In this document: piece by piece, positions 54,059 to 64,000 of the stretch | Layout of the letters: each line of letters starts with the position of its first letter | Position numbering within the stretch: position 1 is the stretch's first letter | Assembly: GCA_030278955.1 (NCBI GenBank) | Contig: JAOANR010000010.1 | Coordinates: forward strand, 27,096,174-27,160,173 | Length of the DNA stretch: 64,000 nucleotides | Direction of reading: 5' to 3' | Source of the DNA: Hygrophila difformis | Taxonomy: Eukaryota; Streptophyta; Magnoliopsida; Lamiales; Acanthaceae | Made by a program: the position numbers and the translations under genes | The notes under the pieces: model-generated | Database searches by the model: none | What the model was told of the DNA's origin: nothing | What the model saw: only the letters and a program-made list of their open reading frames with translations

Positions 54059-54446
54059 CCGGCTATTTTTAAACTATTATTTTTAAACCATTACTATTTT
54101 TAAACTATTATTTAAACCATTATTATTTTTAAACTATTATCTTTAAACCATTAATACTTGTAAACTATTATTAATATTTTGACTATTATTTTAAATTTTA
54201 AATTTTTATTTCCATGGAGAAATTTTATTTTAAAACCCATGGGAAAAATATATATGGTGCATTAAATTATTATTGGGGGGAAGTATCATTTGCATATGCA
54301 TGTTGCATCTCTGCTATGAACTTAGAATCTTTGCGAAACTTGAACTTAGCATCTTGGCGAAACTTGAACTTAGAATCTTGGAAACTCGAACTTAGAATCT
54401 TGGCGAATTGAACTTAGAATCTTGGCGAATATTAACTTAGATCTCT
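54059..54446 (+). repeat. Leader with two tandem repeat blocks
   Basis: 54067-54180 is built of TTTTTAAACTATTA/TTTAAACCATTA units. 54318-54446 has six copies of a roughly 24-bp unit AACTTAGAATCTTGGCGAAA with small length changes. Both lie between PBS and the accessory ORF. Confidence 0.8.
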
Positions 54447-54458
54447 TGCTTGCGCTAG

Positions 54459-54794
54459 ATGGCTAGTCAAGACATGATGCAGTTGTTGGTCAGGATGATG
54501 AGCGTTCATCTCGATTCCCACCAAACCCTAGAGCAAATGAAGTACCGTATGGCTCAATTGGAGGCCAATTTACATCACATGGGCAACTTGAGAGAGGCGG
54601 ATCATCACCGCATAAACCAACTCGAGCGCCAAGTCCAAACCCTCACTACACAAAACTTAATACTAAAGGAATACATCGATGCCCACGGGCAAGACTTAAA
54701 CACTATCTTTGACGACCTACTACCGCCGAGTTCGGAGGAGGAAGATCCGGAGGAAGATCCTGCTACCCCGCCGAGAGACGTCATGAGGCACTAG
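54459..54794 (+). CDS. Accessory coiled-coil ORF of the inner gypsy element (111 aa)
   Basis: The frame runs from ATG 54459 (MASQDMMQLLVRMMS) to TAG. It is a helical, heptad-rich body (LEQMKYRMAQLEANLHHM, INQLERQVQTLTTQNLIL) with a strongly acidic, Pro-containing tail (SSEEEDPEEDPATPP). It precedes gag by about 260 nt in a different frame. No retroviral-type motif is present. Its place and architecture parallel the ORF at 50420-50866, although I see no clear sequence identity between them. An intact frame in this position suggests a real element-encoded protein. The function is unknown; multimerisation through the coiled coil is an inference. Confidence 0.65.
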   Translation: MASQDMMQLLVRMMSVHLDSHQTLEQMKYRMAQLEANLHHMGNLREADHHRINQLERQVQTLTTQNLILKEYIDAHGQDLNTIFDDLLPPSSEEEDPEEDPATPPRDVMRH

Positions 54795-55000
54795 AGATTC
54801 TACTATTAGACATTGTTTTGCTAGAAAAATATTTCTACTTTTGTACTAAAATTTCTTTTGAGGAAATAAAATGCCCGAGTTATTTTTTTAAATCAAAACA
54901 AAACAAGACAAAATAAAATAAAACCCGAAGCATACGATGCTTCTTAATCCGAACAAAGCACCACGTGCTAAATTACTACGCACATATACATTCATAGAAA

Positions 55001-58000
55001 TTGCTTAGACTATATGCTAAATTCATCAGTCCTAAACTATCCTATTTGCACCAGAATGGCACCCAGAGGAAGAGGAAGAGGAAGAACTCAAACCACTCCC
55101 AAACCACCACTGAGATACCTACTGAAACACCACCAAACGTCACTGAACCAATTCAACCTGATGAGGAACAACCCCAAGGTGCGCAGGACGCCCCCGCACC
55201 GAACAATGTGGGTGATCGTCTTAGGACGATAGAGGAAGTGTTGATTGCGCTCGGAAACGCGCAAGTCAACCAGGGACAAGCTGCGGCGGTACCTCCGCCC
55301 CAAGCTCGCCCTAACTACCTAGCGATGGTGAATCCCTACCAGCCGCCCCACTATGCTGGTGAGGAGGATCCAGCTAAACTGGAGGAATGGATCCGGACTT
55401 TTGACAAGCTGCTAGGAGCGGTCAAATGTCCGGAAGGAGAAAGGGTACATGTCGCTTCATACTACTTGGGAGGCGAAGCTGACGACTGGTGGCAAGCAAC
55501 GCAAGCCAAACTAACTGAAGATGACGAGCCTTACTCGTGGATGGAGATGATGGAACTACTCAGGGATCGATTCTATCCCTTGAGTACCAAAGCTGCCATG
55601 TACGAAGAATTCCTGTCATTGAAGCAAGGAAGCCAAACGGTGCAGGAATACTACACCCGCTTTAAGGAGCTGGTGAGGTTCGCACCAAGGCTAGTGCCTA
55701 CTGATGCGGAAAAGGCACAGAAGTTCGAGATGGGACTGAACCTGTCTGTGCGCGAGGTGATCGCGGGGGTACACTACCCCGATTTGCAAGCCGTATACGA
55801 TCGCGCTGTAGCGGTAGCACGCGTGCAGCAGCTGAAAAGGAGGGTGAGTGGGGAGTCCAGCAGGGGTCCTCAGGACAAGAGAAGCCGAGACTCAAGAAAC
55901 GAGAACAACACTGGAAGGAACGAGCAGCGCAGAGGGTCGAATAGGCCCCAACAAAACAACACGGGAAGGAGGTTCAATCAAGAAGATCCGGTACCGCCTT
56001 GCCCGCGATGTGGACGACCACATCTGGCAAGGGGATGCCCGCAACAAGGCGCTTGTTACCGATGCGGTCGAATGGGTCACGTTCGACGGGAATGTCGAAC
56101 TAGGCTCGAGAACATAACGAAAAGGGACGATTTGGTCGCGGGGCAAGAACAGCCTCAAAACCAAAACGGTCAAAATGGCAATAACCAAGGACACAGACAC
56201 CCTCAAAAAAGGCCGCAAAACCAGAACCAGAACCAACGACCTCCGCCCCCGCAGAATCAAAACCAACAGCAAAACCAACAGCAGAATGCGAATCAGCAGG
56301 GCAATCAGGGACGCCCTATGGGGAGGCTGAATGTGGTAAACCAAGCGGACGTGCCTGCGCAAGGAGAAGTGATGGCAGGTACATTTCACGTTTTGAATAC
56401 ACCCCTTAGAATTTTATTTGATTCTGGAGCTAGTTGCTCAATTATTGCATCAAGGATAGTGCCTGAGTTAGATCTACCTAAGTGCGAGAGAATTAGCTTA
56501 GGAATTCAATTGCCTTCTGGAGAAGTAGTGTCTTGCTCTAAACGATATAACGGAATTCCTATAGTGATAAAGAACGTAGAATTCTTCGCGAACTTGGTAG
56601 AATTTAACTTAAGAGACTTTGACATCATACTGGGGATGGATTGGCTATCCCAGTATAAAGCGGTGATCGAATGCCAAAAACAAAAGATCACCTTGTCAAA
56701 AAGTAGGGGAAAGAGAGTTATCTTTTACTCTCAGCCCCCTAAGAAAAGTAACAAAATCGTTAGTGCACTTAAACTAAGTAACTTGATGCGTAAGGGGTAT
56801 GAACTATATGCGTGCTATGTGCACAACCTTGAGGCGGAAGAGAACAAGGTTGATAGCATACCAGTGGTAAGAGAATACCCGGACGTGTTCCCTGAAGACG
56901 TTCCGGGCATGCCACCTGAGAGAGATCTTGAATTCACGATAGATCTCATTCCGGGGACAGAGCCTGTCTCAAAAGCTCCGTACCGGATGGCACCACTGGA
57001 AATGAAGGAGTTAAAGGAACAACTCGAGGAGCTATTGGGAAAAGGTTACATAAGACCGAGTACGTCCCCTTGGGGAGCACCGGTTTTGTTTGTCAAGAAG
57101 AAAGACGGAGGATTACGTCTTTGCATAGATTACCGAGGACTAAACCAAGTGACCATTAAGAATAAATACCCCCTACCGAGAATAGAGGATCTGTTTGATC
57201 AACTGAAGGGAGCTTCAGTATTCTCGAAGATCGATTTGCGATCTGGGTATCATCAATTGAGGATTGCCGAGAAGGACATTCCAAAGACGGCGTTTCGAAC
57301 GCGATATGGCCATTACGAGTTCACAGTGTTATCCTTCGGGTTAACAAATGCTCCGGCCATGTTCATGAATCTCATGAACAACGTGTTCCGAGAATTGTCA
57401 GATCAGTGCGTCGTAGTGTTCATCGACGACATCCTGATCTACTCGAAGAGCGAGGAGGAGCATGCGAAGCACTTACATCAAGTGTTGGAAATCTTGCGAA
57501 GAAATCAGCTATACGGCAAGCTGTCGAAATGTGACTTCTGGCTGAAAGAAGTGGCATTCCTCGGACACATAGTATCTGCTGATGGAGTATCAGTGGATCC
57601 GGCAAAAGTCTCTGTCGTAACTGAATGGGCAACTCCGAAGAGTCCAACGGAAATAAGGAGTTTCCTTGGATTAGCCGGATACTATAGACGATTTGTGAAG
57701 GACTTTTCAAGGATTGCACGTTCTTTGACCCAGCTACTTAAGAAAGGAGCAAAATACGAGTGGACCGAAGCATGTGAGGCATCGTTTCAAGAGCTAAAGA
57801 AACGACTCACAACTACACCCGTATTAACATTACCATCAGAGAATGGTGACTTCAAAGTATATAGCGATGCTTCGAAGGAAGGTTTAGGTTGTGTCTTGAT
57901 GCAAGACTCGAGAGTCGTAGCCTATGCATCACGCCAACTAAAACCTCACGAGGAAAATTATCCGACACATGACCTGGAGTTGGCAGCGGTCGTTTTCGCT

Positions 58001-58291
58001 CTAAAGATATGGAGACATTATCTTTATGGGCGGAAGTGTCGAATGTTCACCGACCACAAGAGCTTGAAATATATATTCACTCAGAAGGAGTTGAATTTGA
58101 GACAGCGAAGGTGGTTGGAGCTCATTAAAGACTACGATTTAGAGATAGCATACCACGAGGGGAAGGCGAATGTGGTAGCCGATGCCCTAAGTCGGAAAAC
58201 CCAACACGTGACAAACTCGTTGGTAGTTCCGCCGGCATTGTACATGGATTTGGCAAGATTGGAGTTAGAACTTGTGCATCTGGCACAGTGA
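55001..58291 (+). CDS. gag-pol (gag, protease, RT, RNase H) of the inner Tekay/Del-type element
   Basis: The frame is open for 1096 codons. Gag core at residues 105-285 ([57 protein letters not shown]); two zinc knuckles near 333-365 ([13 protein letters not shown] with a short spacing, [14 protein letters not shown]); retropepsin DSGA at 474; RT with [11 protein letters not shown] and the FIDD active box at 807; RNase H with SDASKEG at 956, FTDHKSL and VADALSR. The true gag start is probably ATG 55056 ([10 protein letters not shown], typical of this lineage) in another frame, implying one indel near 55090-55110. Upstream Met codons in the long frame are not typical. The frame ends in TGA before integrase, where reading frames collapse. 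Confidence 0.9.
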   Translation: MLRLYAKFISPKLSYLHQNGTQRKRKRKNSNHSQTTTEIPTETPPNVTEPIQPDEEQPQGAQDAPAPNNVGDRLRTIEEVLIALGNAQVNQGQAAAVPPPQARPNYLAMVNPYQPPHYAGEEDPAKLEEWIRTFDKLLGAVKCPEGERVHVASYYLGGEADDWWQATQAKLTEDDEPYSWMEMMELLRDRFYPLSTKAAMYEEFLSLKQGSQTVQEYYTRFKELVRFAPRLVPTDAEKAQKFEMGLNLSVREVIAGVHYPDLQAVYDRAVAVARVQQLKRRVSGESSRGPQDKRSRDSRNENNTGRNEQRRGSNRPQQNNTGRRFNQEDPVPPCPRCGRPHLARGCPQQGACYRCGRMGHVRRECRTRLENITKRDDLVAGQEQPQNQNGQNGNNQGHRHPQKRPQNQNQNQRPPPPQNQNQQQNQQQNANQQGNQGRPMGRLNVVNQADVPAQGEVMAGTFHVLNTPLRILFDSGASCSIIASRIVPELDLPKCERISLGIQLPSGEVVSCSKRYNGIPIVIKNVEFFANLVEFNLRDFDIILGMDWLSQYKAVIECQKQKITLSKSRGKRVIFYSQPPKKSNKIVSALKLSNLMRKGYELYACYVHNLEAEENKVDSIPVVREYPDVFPEDVPGMPPERDLEFTIDLIPGTEPVSKAPYRMAPLEMKELKEQLEELLGKGYIRPSTSPWGAPVLFVKKKDGGLRLCIDYRGLNQVTIKNKYPLPRIEDLFDQLKGASVFSKIDLRSGYHQLRIAEKDIPKTAFRTRYGHYEFTVLSFGLTNAPAMFMNLMNNVFRELSDQCVVVFIDDILIYSKSEEEHAKHLHQVLEILRRNQLYGKLSKCDFWLKEVAFLGHIVSADGVSVDPAKVSVVTEWATPKSPTEIRSFLGLAGYYRRFVKDFSRIARSLTQLLKKGAKYEWTEACEASFQELKKRLTTTPVLTLPSENGDFKVYSDASKEGLGCVLMQDSRVVAYASRQLKPHEENYPTHDLELAAVVFALKIWRHYLYGRKCRMFTDHKSLKYIFTQKELNLRQRRWLELIKDYDLEIAYHEGKANVVADALSRKTQHVTNSLVVPPALYMDLARLELELVHLAQ

Positions 58292-59835
58292 GGAGAAACG
58301 GTCAATGCCATGGTCGTAGAAACTCCAATATTGGACGAGATTCGACTCGCTCAACCGGGCGATCCGAAACTCGAGAAAGATTAAAAGGGTTATATTGCGA
58401 AGGAAAGGCAATAGGATTTGCTGTCACGAGGATGGAAGCATCGTTTTAAAGGTAGATGAGTGTGTGCCTCTTTAAAATGTGCCGAGTTAAAGCAAAGGTT
58501 GATGGAAAGAAGGGCACAACACGCCATATTCCGTACATCCCGGAGGTGACAAGCTATACAAAGATCTGAAGAGAAGATCTATTGGTGGCCGGAATGAAGA
58601 AGGAAGTGGCAAATTTCGTAGCGAGATGTCTCACCTGCCAAAAGGTTAAGCAGTGCGACATATAAACCCTTAGGATTGATGCAACCACTAGAGATTCCAA
58701 GTTGGAAGTGGGATAGCATCTCAATGGACTTTGTCTCGGATTACCCGATCACCTAAAGGCCTGAACAAGATTTGGGTGATTGTGGATAGGCTAAAAACGA
58801 AGACAACCATATTTATCACCAATGAAAGACACGTGGACTATGGACCAATTGGCCCGAGCCTACATTGATAATGTGGTACGACGTCATGGAGTACCACATG
58901 ATATCATTTCCGATAGAGACAGTAGATTTGTCTCTCATTTCTGGAGGGAAAGTTTTACAAAAAGCTCTCGGTACTCAAAATCAAAATGAGCACCGCATTC
59001 CACACGATGACGGATGGACAAACCGAGAGAACAATCCAAACACTAGAAAAGACATGCTGAGAGCATGCGTGTTGGAATTCAAAGGAATTGGAATCTCATT
59101 TACCCTTGATTGAGTTTTTCCTATAATAATAGTTACCATGCTCGTAAGTACGGCATGGCACCTTTCGAGGCATTGTAATGGACGAAAGTGCCGAAAGCCC
59201 TTTGAGCTGGGAAGAAAACGATAAGTCCGTGGTAGTGGGACCAACAACTTATCGAAGACATGGCTCAACTAATCAAGTGATCCCAAGGGAAAGATGAACA
59301 GCTCGCTCAAGACCGTCAAAAGAAGTTATGCCGACTGTGAGACGACGAGACCTAGAATTTCAAGTGGGAGATAGGGTCATGCTAAAGAATATCCACCCAT
59401 GAGAGGGGTGATGATGCGCTTTGGCAAACGAGGGAAGTTAAGTCCGCGATACATAGGACCTACGAATTCATAGAACGAGTCGGAAACTCTGCCTACCGAT
59501 TGGCTTTACCCGACACACTTAGATAGAGTCATAATGTCATCCATGTCTCACAACTCATAAGAAGTATGTGCCGGACCCGACACATGTACTTCAACCAGAG
59601 ATTAATTGAGCTCGATGAAGATTTGACTTACGAAAGAAGTCCCAGTGCGTATTCTCGATACTAAGGAACGAGTAACGAGGAACAAAACATCAAAATGATT
59701 TTTCAAGGTTCTTTGGTCAAATCACGAAAGTGAGACGGCAACTTGGGAAGTAGAATTTCCGTACATGAGAGAACGATACCCGACATTGTTTCAAACCGAT
59801 ACCGACACAGTTATGGGACATAACTGCAATCTTAA
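58292..59835 (+). pseudogene. Integrase and chromodomain region of the inner element, frame-broken
   Basis: Across shifting frames the integrase is still legible: KKEVANFVARCLTCQKVK near 58590-58650, IPSWKWDSISMDFVSDYP near 58690-58750, IWVIVDRL near 58770. Near 59640-59800, PVRILDT, VLWSNHESETATWEVEF and MRERYPTLF are the C-terminal chromodomain of Tekay/Del chromoviruses. Breaks occur every 50-150 bp and are mostly 1-3 bp indels. The adjacent second LTR has the same kind of error, so many may be sequencing faults and not mutations. Confidence 0.75.
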
Positions 59836-60061
59836 GGGGGAGAGTGGATGTCATACCCCCTAATTTTTCGTGCATTTTTTTTTGTAGACTTTTGAACTAC
59901 GTTATGGCTTGATCCCTTTACCGGGTACGTAGGCAGCTTAGAAGTTTTAATTCTAAGTTCAGTCACAACATAATAAAACATAAAACACAAAGACCTTAGC
60001 ACGAGACGAGGAAAAGCCGAAACACAACTTCGAGGACGAGTTGGTTCTTAAGGGGGTAGAC
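59836..60061 (+). other. 3' segment with two polypurine-tract / LTR-start-like junctions
   Basis: AAGGGGGAGAGTGG followed by ATGTCATACCCCC lies at about 59834-59858. AAGGGGGTAGAC directly before the LTR's TGTAATACCC lies at 60049-60061. The second is the working PPT of this element. The first looks like the PPT plus LTR start of a different family. The intervening 200 bp is non-coding. Confidence 0.6.
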
Positions 60062-62558
60062 TGTAATACCCGAGAATTTTCCAACATAAATAAAACAATA
60101 ATTAAATAAATAAATAATAAATAAAATGAATACTATAAATAAATAAACCAATCCAGCAAATAAAAGAAATGAATAAAGATAAGGAAATGAGAATTGAGAT
60201 TTTTACTTAAAAAGGAATTAAAGGAATTTAATTCAATAAAAGGATGGATAAATGGTACACCAAAACCCGACACTAATGAACTCGAGTATTCGAGTCCAAA
60301 CAATCCAATTAGATGAGAATAAAATTAGAGAGAACGTAAGAACCCGAATATACCCGGGAATCGGAATTCGGGAGCATAGAGGATAGAAACCCGAAAGAGG
60401 GAGGCGGAAAAAAAGCACGACGGATCGCACGACCTACCCGCCCGGACCGAAAGTCCATGCGAAGACGGCGCGGTGGGCCGCGCGCCCAATGGGAAAAAAC
60501 CGCGCCACGACCGCGCCACCCCACAAAGATTTGGTTGTTGCGTGAATCTCTCACCCGATCCTGCGGATTTTTCGACTTTCGGTTGAACATCTCTCGGACT
60601 CCAGACTTCTAGGTCGGTTGTGGACGCCCCCCTAGGGATTGAGAATTCTATAAAATAAGCCCCTTGGGTAGCCCCGAACTAGTTTACAAAAACCCTTAAA
60701 AAACATTCTATACGTTCGAAACCCTAAATCCGGAGTCGTCGGAGGCTACGGAAACCAAGACGAACGCTGTTGGACGAATTTCTCTACAGATCTCCATAGT
60801 CGTGGTAAGTCTCGATCCAATCTTTATTCAATAACGATTCGAAAACGAATCCTAATCATCTCCTTTTCTCTTTCTACACCCCCCCCGTATCGAATCTAGA
60901 TCGTAGAACCCCGTTACGAACGGAGAGGAGAGAAACGGTGATCTGGAAGCCACGCCTCCGAATTGGTCATTCCCGACGTTCATAAACTCAGTAAGTTAAC
61001 CTTACATGGTTTTGGGAGATTTTAAAAACATTTCGAAACTAAAAGATTTGACAAGAATCATGAATCTGTCCACTTTTGCTTTCCTACGGCCGGTTTCGCA
61101 ACAGAATTGTTTGAATTTTTCGACCTTAAAACGAACTCAACGGTAAAAAACTTAAAGACGAAAAAAAAACGTTCCTAGACTTAGACCTAGCTACTGTAAA
61201 AATTTGAGAATTTTTGGAGTTGATTTGTTATGTGAAAACCCGTTTTGAAACTGAACTGTTTGATTTTAGATCTTGAAATCTTGGACAGAAACTTAGGAAT
61301 GATCTTGATCACGTTTTTTTGACATAGGATCTAGGCTGTTTTAGATCTTTGGCCGAACATGAAAGTTGTAGATAAATGTCTTAAAGATGATCCCTGTCAA
61401 ATTTCATTAAATTTGGAGTTGAATTGATATGGTAGAAATGAAATCTTTGATCTGTTATGATGTACTAAACTCGGACAGATTTCTTCTATGTGAAAATTGA
61501 CGTTTTTGACCTACTTAGGTATCTCGGATTGAAAAAGTTAAACACAAAAGTTGTAGATCTTGATGTTTCCGAGTCAGATATGAAATTTGAATTTTCGGAA
61601 TTAAGTCTGATTTTTAGACGAATTTTGGAGTAAACTGTGATCTCCGAAACGAAATTTTGAAATCATGTTGAAACATGGAATTAACCTTTGGGGTTGAAAC
61701 GAATTGAGATATTGTTTCTAAATTAATACATTGGAAGGCAGATTTTTAAAAACTAAATCCCCTTACAAACTTGATAAATTAAAATTAGGTTCTGGTGAGT
61801 GCTCTGCAGGTGGTGCCCCCTAACGATTCACTTCGTGCCGTATGGACGATGGTGACCCCGCGCGCTATACTTGAAATGTGAGTATTGCCAAAACGGCGAA
61901 ACTTAGAGCCTACACTCTCGTGAATATCCGTTATGGGTTTCCGAGGCTCCGGAGTAGTGGTACTGGGTTATGGTTGATACGGCTGCGGCCGCCGGGCTAC
62001 CGGCTAAACTTGTTGACATCGCGATTTTTATCGTGAAACTTTGAAATACAAATCGCGGAATGTAATGGGGATTCTAAATTAAATGTTTAAACTAGATTAA
62101 ATGATATTGTTGTCAAATTTTTAAATTATTTAAATGCTTTATTTAAGTTATGGCTATTATTTTGAACCATGTGATCGGTGTTATTAAATAGAGCCTGAGA
62201 TAAATTATGCTATTGGATATGGATTAGATGAAACTAAATATATGTTATTAATCATGCTTTTGTTAAATTATTAAACTTATGGCTTTTAAACCTTACAGTC
62301 ATGCATGTGTTAACTTACTCAGCAATTTTGTTGACCAAAACCATTTTTATCATTTCTTTACAGAATATGTGGAATGAGCCTGTGTTATTATGAGCAACGA
62401 ATCATGCATGGGATTTTGGGGATTGTTATTTTTTGCTTTTAAATTTCGTACTTAGACTATATTATGAACGGGCCTGTTTAACCCGTGTTTTGGCCATGTC
62501 GGCCCGTGATTTATATTTTCCGCTGCGATAATGTACTAAACTAAATATTTCCGCTGCG
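60062..62558 (+). repeat. 3' LTR of the inner element, truncated by the gap
   Basis: It follows the 51442 LTR from its first base to the equivalent of about 53870, so about 175 bp are hidden in the gap. Differences are dominated by 1-4 bp insertions and deletions (for example GCGGAAAAGCACG against GCGGAAAAAAAGCACG). Substitutions are few. Confidence 0.9.
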
Positions 62559-63058
62559 NNNNNNNNNNNNNNNNNNNNNNNNNNNNNNNNNNNNNNNNNN
62601 NNNNNNNNNNNNNNNNNNNNNNNNNNNNNNNNNNNNNNNNNNNNNNNNNNNNNNNNNNNNNNNNNNNNNNNNNNNNNNNNNNNNNNNNNNNNNNNNNNNN
62701 NNNNNNNNNNNNNNNNNNNNNNNNNNNNNNNNNNNNNNNNNNNNNNNNNNNNNNNNNNNNNNNNNNNNNNNNNNNNNNNNNNNNNNNNNNNNNNNNNNNN
62801 NNNNNNNNNNNNNNNNNNNNNNNNNNNNNNNNNNNNNNNNNNNNNNNNNNNNNNNNNNNNNNNNNNNNNNNNNNNNNNNNNNNNNNNNNNNNNNNNNNNN
62901 NNNNNNNNNNNNNNNNNNNNNNNNNNNNNNNNNNNNNNNNNNNNNNNNNNNNNNNNNNNNNNNNNNNNNNNNNNNNNNNNNNNNNNNNNNNNNNNNNNNN
63001 NNNNNNNNNNNNNNNNNNNNNNNNNNNNNNNNNNNNNNNNNNNNNNNNNNNNNNNNNN
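62559..63058. other. Assembly gap (500 N)
   Basis: Exactly 500 N, a customary placeholder for a gap of unknown size. Frames drawn through it are meaningless. The left edge is inside the inner element's 3' LTR and the right edge is inside a gypsy LTR of the 21-kb family. Confidence 1.
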
Positions 63059-64000
63059 AAAGGATAGGGAAGCAAATCAAACCAAAGATCAACAAGAGAA
63101 AGCAAACACGCCCACACGCCACACGTCGTATCCTCAATTCTTCATCAATCCAAAGTGTTGATTGTAATCATCTTGGAGAGCTTCAGATCCAAGTTGATGG
63201 AGTTTGCCCAAGAATGAGCATGGTGTGATCCCCCGGAAGAGAGAAACTTGCAAAAATGCAAAGTATTTTTGATTCAAGAAAAGATGCCCACATTGTGAGG
63301 TGAGGACATACATATATAGGTCCAAGGGTCCCCACATGTTTACAACACTTAAACATAACTTAAGAAAATAAGTGCATTATCCTAACATCAGTTTGTGCAC
63401 TATATTACATGGTTAGTGCACTATATTAAACTAGAACAACACAAAAAGAACAACAAAAATAGGCCTGGGTGGCACCATAAAAGAGGGCACGGGTCCAGCT
63501 ACCAAATGTCGGTCGGTCCATCTAGATGGATCCCGGGCTTTCTTCCGGATTGTACTGAAAGCAACATCTTGGGTCCAGATTGGCATCCTATGGCCTTCAG
63601 CATGTCATCATCAAAGTTTTGCTTCAGTAGTTCAGAAATTTGGAAAGTGAACTTCTTGGCTCGAATCCTCGAACAAGGACCAGTGGAAAATTGTAAGTGC
63701 TACAAGTTGCGGCTTCCATGCATTCCCTCCCACCTTCGGGAAGGTTTGATTCATCAACCGAAAAGAGTCTTCCTCGTCCCGTTCGAGCAGTACAAGATCT
63801 GCAACATTAAAACTAGGATTAATGTTCCCATACTCATCAGGTAATTCTAATTTATATGCATTATCATTAATCCTTTCTAAAACTTTAAAAGGTCCATCTC
63901 CTCGTGGAGATATGTTGTTTGAGTCTCTTTGTTGGGAATCTCTCCTTCCTCAGATGAAGCCACACCCAGTCGCCTGGCTTCAGCACCAATTTCTTTCTAC
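63059..64000 (-). mobile_element. Second copy of the 21-kb gypsy family: LTR and end of pol
   Basis: It matches 21289-21929 (LTR) and then the adjoining pol C-terminus (to about 22200) on the minus strand. At all eight LTR positions that separate the two LTRs of the complete element it carries the 21224-LTR state. It has extra small insertions (CACGCCACACGTC, GGGTGGCACC, TGTCGGTCGGTCC, ACTGAAAGC) that break the pol frame. The first 65 bp of the LTR and the remainder of the element lie outside the visible sequence. Confidence 0.88.

Noticed and set aside
62536..63137. ORFs of 193 and 198 codons
   Set aside because: They run through 500 N and are artefacts.
1..64000. CRISPR arrays, operons, phage or bacterial genes, rRNA operon, functional tRNA genes
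   Set aside because: None seen. Tandem repeats are transposon leaders, and tRNA-like boxes belong to SINEs and lack a foldable tRNA.

Overview
The window is nuclear DNA of a flowering plant, most likely a eudicot. It holds two intact intron-rich housekeeping genes. The space between and around them is filled with plant transposable elements: Ty3/gypsy chromoviruses, Ty1/copia, L1-type LINE, tRNA-derived SINEs, Stowaway, hAT, MULE and CACTA pieces, a Helitron and a Cassandra-like TRIM. Nothing prokaryotic is present.

Layout. 1-6455 is a transposon field: a 5S-bearing TRIM LTR, hAT-type elements, a three-deep stack of DNA transposons at 3117-5165, and a Stowaway MITE that ends next to the first gene's promoter. 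6585-11817 (+) is the gene for V-ATPase subunit H: 11 exons and 453 aa, with two GC-AG introns. 12.3-16.1 kb holds two SINEs, MITE pieces, a CACTA end, a degenerate satellite-like repeat and a dead copia gag. 16.15-30.1 kb is one L1-type LINE broken open by later insertions: a hAT MITE, then a Stowaway MITE which itself received a Helitron (17653-21184) and a complete Ty3/gypsy element (21224-28840, minus strand, TSD TAAGT). 30.4-32.4 kb is the 5' part of a Tat/Ogre-type gypsy element. 33591-45447 (-) is a cohesin alpha-kleisin gene of the SYN4/RAD21.3 type: 15 coding exons and 1220 aa, with a 5'UTR intron.

46.35-62.56 kb is chromovirus DNA of the Tekay/Del type. An outer element (LTR ending 49955, PBS, accessory ORF) was entered by a second element (LTR 51442-54043, accessory ORF, gag-pol 55001-58291, broken integrase, second LTR from 60062). 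A 500-N gap follows at 62559-63058. The window closes with a second copy of the 21-kb gypsy family (63059-64000).

The two host genes are unrelated in function (vacuolar/endomembrane acidification and sister-chromatid cohesion) and are divergent single genes, not an operon. Points most worth a second look: small coiled-coil acidic ORFs upstream of gag in two different gypsy families; a hairpin with a covarying base pair just upstream of a predicted 3' splice site inside both long LTRs; the nested-insertion chronology; and an indel storm around the gap that makes the last 6 kb unreliable. Exon boundaries and element ends were read by eye from splice signals, reading frames, terminal motifs and target-site duplications. 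No alignment or database search was run.
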